Source of the DNA: Romboutsia lituseburensis
GTDB lineage: Bacteria > Bacillota > Clostridia > Peptostreptococcales > Peptostreptococcaceae
Reading direction: 5' to 3'
DNA length: 64,000 bases
Assembly: GCF_024723825.1 (NCBI RefSeq)
Contig: NZ_JANQBQ010000001.1
Span: forward strand, 2,294,001 to 2,358,000
This document shows, one piece after another, positions 55,449 through 63,228 of this stretch (position 1 is its first letter; every line of letters starts with the position of its first letter). A program made the position numbers and the translations under genes. Under the pieces are notes generated by a model. It did no database searches and was not told where the DNA came from. It was given only the letters and a program-made list of their open reading frames with translations.

Positions 55449-56234
55449 TTAAGGTCTTCTCGCACCCATATAAGCATTTTGGTAATATGATGAAGATAAT
55501 TTAGATTTTTTTACACCATCTTTAGGGTTTGATGCATGTATAAACTCATCATTTCCTATATACATGCCAACATGACTTACTCTATCCTTGTTCATAGTAT
55601 CAAAGAATACTAAGTCTCCAGGTTTAAGGTCTTTTTTATCAACTGCCTGGCCAAATTTACTCTGATCATATGAAACTCTTGGTATATCTTTTCCTAATGC
55701 ATTTTTATATACATATCTAACTAGACCTGAACAATCAAATGAATTTGGTCCATTAGCTCCCCATACATACGGCTTACCTATTTGGTCTTCTAGTAATTTC
55801 ATCGCCTTATCCATCTCACTAGACGTAGCTGATGAGTTATTTACATTAGTTACTGTATTTGTATTGTTAATAGTATTACCATTATTCACTGTATTTGTGT
55901 TATTTGTATCATTCGTATTACTGCTATTTGTACTGTCAGCAGTATTTCCTACATTATTATTATCATTACCTTGAGATACACCTGCTTTAACACTATTTAA
56001 AACACTTACCATTGTAGTTAGCATTAATAATTGGCTTAAATCATTATTGCCTCCGCCGCATGAACAACCACTATTAGTACTTCCACCCATTAAATTATTT
56101 AAACTACTTTGTAACATTCTATCAAAAGAAGCTGCATTTGAATCACCATAGTTTGAGTTATTTGCATTTCTTAAATTAGTACGATTTATATTACTTAAAA
56201 GACTATTTGCTACAATTTGACCAACATCACTCAT
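55449..56234 (-). CDS. NlpC/P60 peptidase with Asn/Thr-rich linker, no signal peptide
   Basis: 261 aa. The C-terminal about 120 residues are an NlpC/P60 gamma-D-glutamyl-meso-diaminopimelate peptidase-like domain: Cys in NSFDCSGLVRYVY, His in VSHVGMYIG and a second His in FIHASNP. Before it is a low-complexity Asn/Thr/Ser linker of about 60 residues (NDTNNTNTVNNGNTINNTN). The N-terminus (MSDVGQIVANSLLSNINRTN) is not a signal peptide; GCSCGGG in the middle adds two cysteines. It may be deployed in spores, or leave by another route. SD GGGGAG. Confidence 0.85.
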   Translation of the reverse strand: MSDVGQIVANSLLSNINRTNLRNANNSNYGDSNAASFDRMLQSSLNNLMGGSTNSGCSCGGGNNDLSQLLMLTTMVSVLNSVKAGVSQGNDNNNVGNTADSTNSSNTNDTNNTNTVNNGNTINNTNTVTNVNNSSATSSEMDKAMKLLEDQIGKPYVWGANGPNSFDCSGLVRYVYKNALGKDIPRVSYDQSKFGQAVDKKDLKPGDLVFFDTMNKDRVSHVGMYIGNDEFIHASNPKDGVKKSKLSSSYYQNAYMGARRP

Positions 56235-56410
56235 TTTGTTAACTCCCCTTTTATTATTTTCATTACTATATATACTCTATATTTTAACCAGTATAAAAAT
56301 TTCTCTATTAATTATAATCGGATATCTAGATTCATTCTTTAATATTATTGACTCAATAACCTATTCCTTATTTGTTATACCAAAGTATATGGTAACATAT
56401 ACCCAATAAA

Positions 56411-56446
56411 AACAAAATAGGTTACCATCTAGGTAACCTATTTTTA
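56411..56446 (-). terminator. Terminator after the NhaC-family gene
   Basis: Arms AAATAGGTTACC / GGTAACCTATTT with A- and T-runs, about 32 bp past the stop at 56478. Confidence 0.9.
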
Positions 56447-56477
56447 TAAAATCTAATCAATTTTTTATATATTAAAT

Positions 56478-57815
56478 TTAGCTTATTTTACTTTCTTCTT
56501 TCACATTACCTTTTTTCTTCTTTAATGCTGAAAAATCAAAAGTAATTGAGATTATTGCAAATATAAGTAAGAATATTGGATAGTGTAAGTATTTTATTAT
56601 TCCTACAGAAGAAACTCCTGCTATACCTACAGCTGTTAATATTTGTGCTCCATAAGGAATCATTCCTTGCCAGCATGAAGCGAACATATCTAACATACTA
56701 GCTATTTTTCTAGGATCTAAGTTATATTTTTCTCCAATGTCTTTAGCTAATGGTCCTGCCGTTATTATAGTTATTGTATTATTAGCTGTACATAAATCTA
56801 TTATACTAGCTAATAAAGCTATACCAAATTTTGCACCTGTTTGACTCTTTATTTTGCTTGTTATAAAGTTTAATATAAAGTCTATACCACCATTGTGCTT
56901 TATTAATCCTATAACTCCTCCAACTACTAGAACTAATATACATAACTCTTGCATACCTGCCATACCTTCAGATACAGCACCTATAAATTGCCATACATCC
57001 ATAGAACTTGTAAATATACCTATTGCTCCTGCAAATATAATACCACCTGCAAGAAGAACAAAAACGTTTGCCCCTGCAAGGGCACCGACTAATACTGCTA
57101 CATAAGGTACTACTTTTATTATTTCATATGAACCTGCATCAGCTGAAGCTGCTGTTCCTGCTGTCATTACAGATATTATTATAAAACTTATTAATGCTGC
57201 TGGTAATACAACAAAGAAATTCATTTTTACTTTATCTTTCATTTGACATCCTTGAGTACTTGCCGCTGCTATTGTTGTATCAGATATCATAGATAAGTTA
57301 TCTCCAACCATAGCACCTCCAACTACTAAAGCAACTAATAATTCTAATTCTATACCTGTTTTTTGAGAAACACCTATTGCTATTGGAGTTAAAGCTGAAA
57401 TTGTTCCAACTGAAGTCCCCATAGACGTTGATATAAAACAAACCACTAGGAATAAACCTGGGATAAGTAAACTTGGTGGTAAAACTGCTAAGCTTAAATT
57501 TACTGTTGAGTCAACTGCACCCATCGCTTTAGCAACACTACCAAATGCACCTGCTAATAAGAATATTACAAGCATTATTACTATATTACTATCTCCAGCA
57601 CCTTTACAGAATATCTCCATCTTTTTATCAAGAGATTCCTTTGGATTTATCATAAATGCTACTGCTGCAGCTATTACGAATGCTGTTAATGCTGGCATTT
57701 TATAAAAATCACCTGTTATAAGTCCGCTTCCTAAGAATAAAACTAAAAAGACACCTATAGGAAGTAACGCTACTGCACTACCTTTTTTCACTTCATTTTG
57801 AGTTGTATTTTGCAT
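56478..57815 (-). CDS. NhaC-family carrier, possible methionine transporter
   Basis: 445 aa with about 11 membrane helices. STSMGTSVGTISALTPIAIGV and GGAMVGDNLSMISDTTIAAASTQGCQMKDK are the NhaC core motifs; DLCTANNTITIITAGPLAKDI repeats the theme in the second half. NhaC proteins exchange sodium for protons, but a subgroup called MetT is predicted to carry methionine. Lying 104 bp downstream of methionine gamma-lyase, this copy is more likely a methionine carrier; that is inference from context. SD AAGGGG. Confidence 0.8.
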   Translation of the reverse strand: MQNTTQNEVKKGSAVALLPIGVFLVLFLGSGLITGDFYKMPALTAFVIAAAVAFMINPKESLDKKMEIFCKGAGDSNIVIMLVIFLLAGAFGSVAKAMGAVDSTVNLSLAVLPPSLLIPGLFLVVCFISTSMGTSVGTISALTPIAIGVSQKTGIELELLVALVVGGAMVGDNLSMISDTTIAAASTQGCQMKDKVKMNFFVVLPAALISFIIISVMTAGTAASADAGSYEIIKVVPYVAVLVGALAGANVFVLLAGGIIFAGAIGIFTSSMDVWQFIGAVSEGMAGMQELCILVLVVGGVIGLIKHNGGIDFILNFITSKIKSQTGAKFGIALLASIIDLCTANNTITIITAGPLAKDIGEKYNLDPRKIASMLDMFASCWQGMIPYGAQILTAVGIAGVSSVGIIKYLHYPIFLLIFAIISITFDFSALKKKKGNVKEESKIS

Positions 57816-57856
57816 ATGTTTAATCCCCTTTTTATGCTTAATTTAAGGTATAACTA

Positions 57857-57885
57857 ACAGAGAAGGTATGATATATCTTCTCTGT
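57857..57885 (-). other. Hairpin between megL and the carrier gene
   Basis: Arms ACAGAGAAG / CTTCTCTGT around an 11-nt loop, with no clear U-tract. It may modulate read-through into the carrier gene. Confidence 0.5.
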
Positions 57886-57919
57886 CAGCACTAATTGTAT
57901 TAATTAAATTTTATGTTTC

Positions 57920-59113
57920 TTATAATCTATCTAATCCTTGCTTTAAGTCAGCTATTATATCTTCTGCATCTTCTAAACCAACAGATATTCTTATTAATCC
58001 TTCAGATATTCCAGCTTCAGCTCTCTCTTCTGGAGTGTATGGAGAGTGAGTCATTGAAGCAGGATGTTGTATTAATGTTTCACAGTCACCTAAGCTTACT
58101 GCAAGAGTACATAATTCTAAAGAGTTAAGTAACTTCTTACCAGCTTCTAATCCACCTTTAACTTCGAATGCTATCATACCACCTGGTTGATCCATTTGTC
58201 TCTTAGCTAAATCATATTGAGGGAAGCTTTCTAATCCTGGGTAGTTAACTTTTTCTACATTTGCATGTCCTTCTAAGAATTTAGCAACTTCCATAGCATT
58301 TTTGCAGTGTCTATCCATTCTTACTTGTAAAGTTTTCATACCTCTTATTACTAAGTAAGCATCAAATGAACTTAATACAGAACCTGTCATATCTTTTATA
58401 CCAAATAATCTAACTTGGTTTATGAAGTCTAATTTACCTGCAACGAATCCAGCTAAAACGTCTCCATGTCCGTTTAAGTACTTAGTAGCTGAATGAACTA
58501 CTACGTCTGCACCATGTTCTATTGGTCTTTGTATATATGGAGTACAGAAAGTATTATCTACCATTACTATACAACCTTCTACTGTATGAGCTATTTCAGA
58601 TACAGCTTTTATATCTATTAATTTTAAATCTGGGTTAGCTGGAGTTTCTAAGTAAACAACTTTAGTGTTTGCTTTCATAGCACCCTTAACTTCATCTAAA
58701 TTAGAAGCATCAACGAAAGTTACTTCTACTCCATATCTGCTCATACCATGATTGAACATTGCATATGTGCATCCATATAATGTTTTACTTGCAACTACAT
58801 GATCTCCTGCTTTTAAAGCAGTCCATAAAGCTGAAGTTATTGCACCTATTCCTGAAGCTGTAGATACACAAGCTTCTGCTCCTTCTAATATAGCTACTTT
58901 TTCTTCTAATTGAGCATTAGTTGGGTTTCCTAATCTAGAGTATATATATCCACCTTCTTCAAGTGCGAATCTTCTTCCCCCTTGTTCAGCACTATCAAAT
59001 ACGAATGTTGATGTTTTATATATAGGTGTTGTTAAAGCTCCTGATAATGGATCTCTATGATGACCTCCATGTATAGCTCTTGTAGCAAATCTTTTTTCTT
59101 TAATGTTTTCCAT
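57920..59113 (-). CDS. megL: Methionine gamma-lyase
   Basis: PLP enzyme cutting methionine to methanethiol, ammonia and 2-oxobutyrate. 397 aa of the Cys/Met-metabolism family: YSRLGNPTNAQLEEKVAILEGAEACVSTASGIGAI, KTLYGCTYAMF (Tyr114 and Cys116 in the Pseudomonas numbering; this Cys separates the lyase from cystathionine enzymes), MVDNTFCTPY and the PLP lysine in HSATKYLNGHGD. SD AGGGGG. With the next-door carrier it forms a methionine catabolic pair. Confidence 0.92.
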   Translation of the reverse strand: MENIKEKRFATRAIHGGHHRDPLSGALTTPIYKTSTFVFDSAEQGGRRFALEEGGYIYSRLGNPTNAQLEEKVAILEGAEACVSTASGIGAITSALWTALKAGDHVVASKTLYGCTYAMFNHGMSRYGVEVTFVDASNLDEVKGAMKANTKVVYLETPANPDLKLIDIKAVSEIAHTVEGCIVMVDNTFCTPYIQRPIEHGADVVVHSATKYLNGHGDVLAGFVAGKLDFINQVRLFGIKDMTGSVLSSFDAYLVIRGMKTLQVRMDRHCKNAMEVAKFLEGHANVEKVNYPGLESFPQYDLAKRQMDQPGGMIAFEVKGGLEAGKKLLNSLELCTLAVSLGDCETLIQHPASMTHSPYTPEERAEAGISEGLIRISVGLEDAEDIIADLKQGLDRL

Positions 59114-60058
59114 TGTTTTGTCCCCCTATAAAATATATTATTATTGTTTATTATTATTAGTTAGAAATAGAAGTTTTTATTTAAAACGTTTTCCATTCTA
59201 ATTTTCGACAAGAAATAATTAGTTTTTGCAATTTATAAAACATTTTCCTGCCTATGCCATAACTATATCATTGCTTTTTAATTTTGTAAACTTCTTCCAA
59301 GAAAGTTTTTTTTCTAAGTAAATTTTCAAAAAATTGATATTTTTCTGATGCAATATTACATCAATATAATTGTAAATGAGAGACAATACTGAATGGTCAA
59401 ACAATTCAAAAAACCTTTTCCCATTTGTATATACATTATATTCAACTCTTCTAGATTATATATATACTTTTTTCTTATAGAAACAATACTTACGATAATT
59501 AAAAATATAACAATCTTTTGTAATTTCAAGCATTTCATCTTGCATTTTTTTGTATTTACATAAAAATTGTATTCTAATTACAAAAATTAGATTTTTAATC
59601 TTTACATATATTAAAAGTTCTATTTCTAACTTAATTTTTTCTTGTAAAAAATCTTTTATTCTTTATTTTTATAGAACTATGAAAATAATATTTTTAATTT
59701 GGTTAATTTTTGTAAATTCACATTATTTCGACTTATATCTTTTTTTGTATACTGAATAGTAAATACTGCATTTAATGAATATAATTATAAATTTTTACCT
59801 ATACTTTTAATAATTAGTATAAAAATTTATATTAAAATAGGAAACTTATTTTTTAATTTTCAATTATTTATATAATTTTATATTAAAATTTTTAGTCTAA
59901 AATTTTAATTTTTACTAAAAATTTAATATTTTGATATTTCAATTATAAATTTAATATTTTTTTATGTACTTGTTATTAATATTATGATATCATAGATAAG
60001 TATTTTGTATACAAGATACTACACAATCAAAAGATTTAGACTTTTAGGAGGATTACCA
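59114..60058. other. Long AT-rich divergent gap with one cre-like site
   Basis: About 945 bp with well over 80% A+T between the divergent megL and satP-type genes. TAAAACGTTTTCCA (59182-59195) contains AAAACGTTTTC, the core of the C. difficile CcpA site, about 70 bp ahead of megL. No SAM or T-box leader, no RNA gene and no credible small gene was found; short frames here have AT-driven composition only. Confidence 0.6.
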
Positions 60059-60670
60059 ATGACAAATGAAACAAAGGTAAAAGTTGTAACAGCTGATCCT
60101 TCAGCATTAGGACTTTTCGGCTTAGCAATGATTACATTAGTTGCTTCAACTCAAAAGTTAGGAATAACTTCAGGAGTATCATTAGTTTTACCATGGGCTA
60201 TATTTTTAGGTGCTACAGCTCAATTATTTGCATCTATAAATGATTTCAAACATAACAATACATTCGGAGCTACTGCTTTCGGTGGATATGCATTCTTCTG
60301 GTATGCAGTTGGATTTACATGGTTAATACAAAATGGAGTATTTGGACCTGAATTAGCAGCTGCTGTTGATCCTAAACAATTAGGTTTCGCTTACTTAGGA
60401 TATTTAATATTTACATTATTTATGACTATAGGAGCAATGGAAACTCACAAGGTATTATTTATAATTTTCGTACTTATAGACTTTTTATTCTTAGGATTAA
60501 CATTAACTACATTTGGAGTAATGGAACATGCTACTCATCAACTTGCAGCATATTCTGAGTTATTAATAGCAATAGCATCATTCTATGGTTCTGCTGCTGC
60601 TGTATTAAATACTCACTTTGGTAGAGAATTTTTACCAGTTGGAAAGCCATTCGGTATATTCAAAAAATAA
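60059..60670 (+). CDS. Acetate uptake transporter, SatP/GPR1-FUN34-YaaH family
   Basis: 203 aa, six membrane helices. The family motif at the N-terminus appears as ADPSALGLFGLAMITLV (compare NPAPLGL), and helices include FLGATAQLFASINDFKHNNTFGATAFGGYAFFWYAVGF. Members form hexameric acetate/succinate channels or symporters. SD AGGAGG selects the ATG at 60059; the longer frame is not used. Likely moves acetate, the main fermentation product. Confidence 0.92.
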   Translation: MTNETKVKVVTADPSALGLFGLAMITLVASTQKLGITSGVSLVLPWAIFLGATAQLFASINDFKHNNTFGATAFGGYAFFWYAVGFTWLIQNGVFGPELAAAVDPKQLGFAYLGYLIFTLFMTIGAMETHKVLFIIFVLIDFLFLGLTLTTFGVMEHATHQLAAYSELLIAIASFYGSAAAVLNTHFGREFLPVGKPFGIFKK

Positions 60671-60754
60671 TTGTTAATTATATAAAAATTTAAAATTATA
60701 TTAATAAATATAGATTATAAATTTTTTACACTTACTTAAAATTCATATAAAAAC

Positions 60755-60798
60755 CATAAAAGAGCCGTATCAGTTGTAATTGATACGGCTCTTTTTAT
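60755..60798. terminator. Bidirectional terminator after the acetate carrier gene
   Basis: Perfect 14-bp arms AAAGAGCCGTATCA (60759-60772) / TGATACGGCTCTTT (60781-60794) with T-runs on both strands. Confidence 0.94.
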
Positions 60799-60808
60799 AA
60801 AATAAATT

Positions 60809-61576
60809 CTATTTATCTTGAAATATAATTTCTTTCTTTATTTTGTCTCTTATTTGATTAATTAAACTTTCTTTATTTTGTTCTAATTGAACTAATCTAT
60901 TTACATTAGCTCCTGATGGATGTGGAAATCCCTTAAGTATTTGATTCTCGCTAATAATATTTTCTTCACTTAGCTTATCTAGAACTTCTTCAACTGCTTT
61001 TCCTAATGGTATTAATAATATATGCTTAAAATCTTCTATACTTTTTAATTCTTGTATAAAATCTTCATATATATATTTCATTAAAAAATCACTTTTTAAT
61101 AACTTAGGTGTATGTCCTGAATAGTTTTGTTTTTTTACGAAAACAGGATATGGTATAAGCGATACTGTATGTAATAGATAATCTTTTTCCTCAAACAACT
61201 CAATACAGCTTTTTACATTCATAGCTTCATTTAACTTTATTTCATCCAACATACTAATTATGTTTTTTCTTAGACTTCCACTAAACCTACCAGCAACCTT
61301 ACACTTGTATTTAATAGTTTCTATATCTTCACCTTTGTCTAATTCTTTTTTTGCAGTAGATATGGCAGTACTCATTTGTTGAAATCCTGGTGTAATACCT
61401 ATAATAAATATTTTTGCTTTTGAATTTAAGTACTCGTTATGAGGTGCATAATATATTTCTATATTATCACTTTTATCAATTAGGAAGTCTTCAGTCAATA
61501 AGTCATTTTTTTCATATTTATCTTTAAAGGGTAATTTTTGAATAACATCTTTATAATTTTCTAATAATTTTTTCAT
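60809..61576 (-). CDS. Uracil-DNA-glycosylase-fold protein, function unknown
   Basis: 255 aa. Two motifs resemble the UDG superfamily: FIIGITPGFQQ (compare GxDPG of motif 1) and ILKGFPHPSGANVN (compare HPSxL of motif 2). Between them is a long helical region with SGHTPKLL. The catalytic Asp of motif 1 is replaced, so base excision is doubtful. It follows the BmrR-like regulator gene after 26 bp and may share its transcript. SD GAGAGG. Confidence 0.6.
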   Translation of the reverse strand: MKKLLENYKDVIQKLPFKDKYEKNDLLTEDFLIDKSDNIEIYYAPHNEYLNSKAKIFIIGITPGFQQMSTAISTAKKELDKGEDIETIKYKCKVAGRFSGSLRKNIISMLDEIKLNEAMNVKSCIELFEEKDYLLHTVSLIPYPVFVKKQNYSGHTPKLLKSDFLMKYIYEDFIQELKSIEDFKHILLIPLGKAVEEVLDKLSEENIISENQILKGFPHPSGANVNRLVQLEQNKESLINQIRDKIKKEIIFQDK

Positions 61577-61602
61577 ATATACCTCTCTAATGATATTATA
61601 AT

Positions 61603-62421
61603 TTACTCTTTAAAATAGCGGTTATTTTCAATAAGCATTTGAATTTGACAACTATAAGAATCAATATTGAAGAAGTCATTAAACAACTCCATTTCTATAA
61701 AACTGTTTACTTTTAGATTATTTCGTTTTGCATATTCAATAATTTTCCAAACTCTCTCATCTTCATTATCTTTACTATAAGATAATGTTAGGTAGTTACC
61801 TCCAGGTAAAATTTTTATATTCTCCTCATTATTTATATTTATACCTTCTTTGATTTCACTAAAAACATATACAGGCTTTACTTCTTCTAAAGAACTTACA
61901 TTATATATAATTCCCTTCTCTATTCTAATTTGTATATCCTTTTCTTTAATTATCTTATCTAAATCAGAGTAGTAAAGTAATTCTTTTAAGCATCCTGACT
62001 CTTTACAGGGTGCTACAACTATATGCCGTTCTTTAAAATATTTAATTTCTATTTCACCATTACTTAAAATCTCTCTAGAATTTTTAACACTATCATTTAA
62101 TTTATCTATATTTTGTATTACCTCTTCCATTTTTTTTATATTTTCCTTAGCCTCTTTCTTCTTTATATCTAAAAATTCCAATAATTTTTCTGTATCACAT
62201 TCTTTAAAGATTTCTTGCAGTTCTGATATGCTAGTTCCTAAAGCCCTGCACCCCTTAATTACATCTATATAAATAAATTGTTCAATTGAATAGTATCTAT
62301 ATCCTGTTGTTCCATCTATATATTTAGGTATAAGTATTCCCATTTTATGATAATATCTTAAAGCTTTTATAGTAATTTCTTTTATTTTTGAAACCTCACC
62401 AATAGAAAATAAACTTTTCAT
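61603..62421 (-). CDS. MerR/BmrR-like transcriptional regulator
   Basis: 272 aa. N-terminal MerR domain (FSIGEVSKIKEITIKALRYYHKMGILIPKYIDGTTGYRYYSIEQF), a long coiled coil (about 75-115; KKEAKENIKKMEEVIQNIDKL) and a C-terminal domain of about 150 residues like the effector-binding (GyrI-like) domains of BmrR. The ATG at 62421 follows SD AAGGAAG; a GTG at 62430 is too close. It is divergent from a GNAT gene whose promoter has the BmrR-type operator, so that gene is the likely target. Confidence 0.85.
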   Translation of the reverse strand: MKSLFSIGEVSKIKEITIKALRYYHKMGILIPKYIDGTTGYRYYSIEQFIYIDVIKGCRALGTSISELQEIFKECDTEKLLEFLDIKKKEAKENIKKMEEVIQNIDKLNDSVKNSREILSNGEIEIKYFKERHIVVAPCKESGCLKELLYYSDLDKIIKEKDIQIRIEKGIIYNVSSLEEVKPVYVFSEIKEGININNEENIKILPGGNYLTLSYSKDNEDERVWKIIEYAKRNNLKVNSFIEMELFNDFFNIDSYSCQIQMLIENNRYFKE

Positions 62422-62455
62422 ACTACCCACTTCCTTAGTATTTTATAAATTATTA

Positions 62456-62486
62456 TTGACTCTCCTTTTAGGGGAGACCTTACTAT
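62456..62486 (+). promoter_or_regulatory. BmrR/Mta-type promoter of the GNAT gene
   Basis: TTGACT (62456-62461), a 19-bp spacer, TACTAT (62481-62486). The spacer holds a CTCC/GGAG dyad (62462-62476), very like the CCTCCCCTTAGGGGAGG operator remembered from B. subtilis bmr. A divergent regulator of that family lies 35 bp away. Confidence 0.8.
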
Positions 62487-62551
62487 AATTATAAGATATT
62501 TAAACAAAATATGATTTAAAAATTTATATATATAGAAAGGTGATTTAAGAT

Positions 62552-63181
62552 ATGGAAAAAGTAATGTATAGAGAGTTAGCTAAAAGTGATTATGAGCAAA
62601 TAAAAAAACTTATTTGTGATGCATTTGGTTTCAGTGATTTTCTTAAAGATGAAAAGTTATTAGACTTGGTTTTAACTATATATTTAGAAGGATGTATTTT
62701 AGATAGTACTTATAGCAGAGTAGCGGTAAAAAACGATAAAGTTATAGGAATAATCCTAGGAAAGTCAGATCAAGATAAAAATAAAATTAGAAAATTTCAT
62801 AATAGCTTAAATTTCTTAACTACAGGAGCTAAACTTATGCTATCTAGTAGAAAAAATAAACACTCTTTAAAAGAATTTTCTAAGATTAAAGATACTTATA
62901 AAGAAATAATCGCAGGAAAAGAAAAAGATTTTCAAGGTTGTATTCAACTATTTATTGTTTCACAAGAATCTAGAGGTCTTGGAGTCGGTAAAACTTTAGT
63001 ATCTCAATTATTTAACTATATGAAAAATACAAATGTAAATTCTTTATATCTATATACTGACACTAGATGTAATTATGGTTTTTATGATAGCCAAAACTTT
63101 AAACGTATTAATGAGAAAAACATCTATTTTGAATCATTTAAGACTAACCTTAGTGTATTTTTATATGGATATAAATTTTAA
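62552..63181 (+). CDS. GNAT-family N-acetyltransferase
   Basis: 209 aa. The N-terminal strand YRELAKSDYEQIKKLICDAFGF and the acetyl-CoA loop SQESRGLGVGKTLVSQLFNYM (R/Q-x-x-G-x-G/A) are clear; YLYTDTRCNYGFYDSQNFKRI is the C-terminal GNAT strand-helix. It sits behind a MerR-type promoter, so it is probably induced by a compound sensed by the divergent regulator, perhaps one it acetylates. SD AGAAAGGTG. Confidence 0.85.
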   Translation: MEKVMYRELAKSDYEQIKKLICDAFGFSDFLKDEKLLDLVLTIYLEGCILDSTYSRVAVKNDKVIGIILGKSDQDKNKIRKFHNSLNFLTTGAKLMLSSRKNKHSLKEFSKIKDTYKEIIAGKEKDFQGCIQLFIVSQESRGLGVGKTLVSQLFNYMKNTNVNSLYLYTDTRCNYGFYDSQNFKRINEKNIYFESFKTNLSVFLYGYKF

Positions 63182-63187
63182 TTATAA

Positions 63188-63218
63188 AAATAAAGAGGGA
63201 AGGTATTATTCCCCCTTT
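63188..63218. terminator. Terminator between the GNAT and potD genes
   Basis: AAAGAGG..AAGG pairs with CCTTT..CCTCTTT around a short loop; T-rich on both strands. Serves two convergent genes. Confidence 0.85.
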
Positions 63219-63228
63219 CCTCTTTTAC

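Noticed and set aside
59356-59759. Two small frames (60 and 69 residues) on opposite strands in the megL-satP gap
   Set aside because: Composition is Ile/Lys/Phe/Tyr-rich as expected of random AT-rich DNA, with no SD and no terminator arrangement.
59114-60058. SAM-responsive leader ahead of megL
   Set aside because: No S-box or other riboswitch motifs and no terminator hairpin between promoter and gene.
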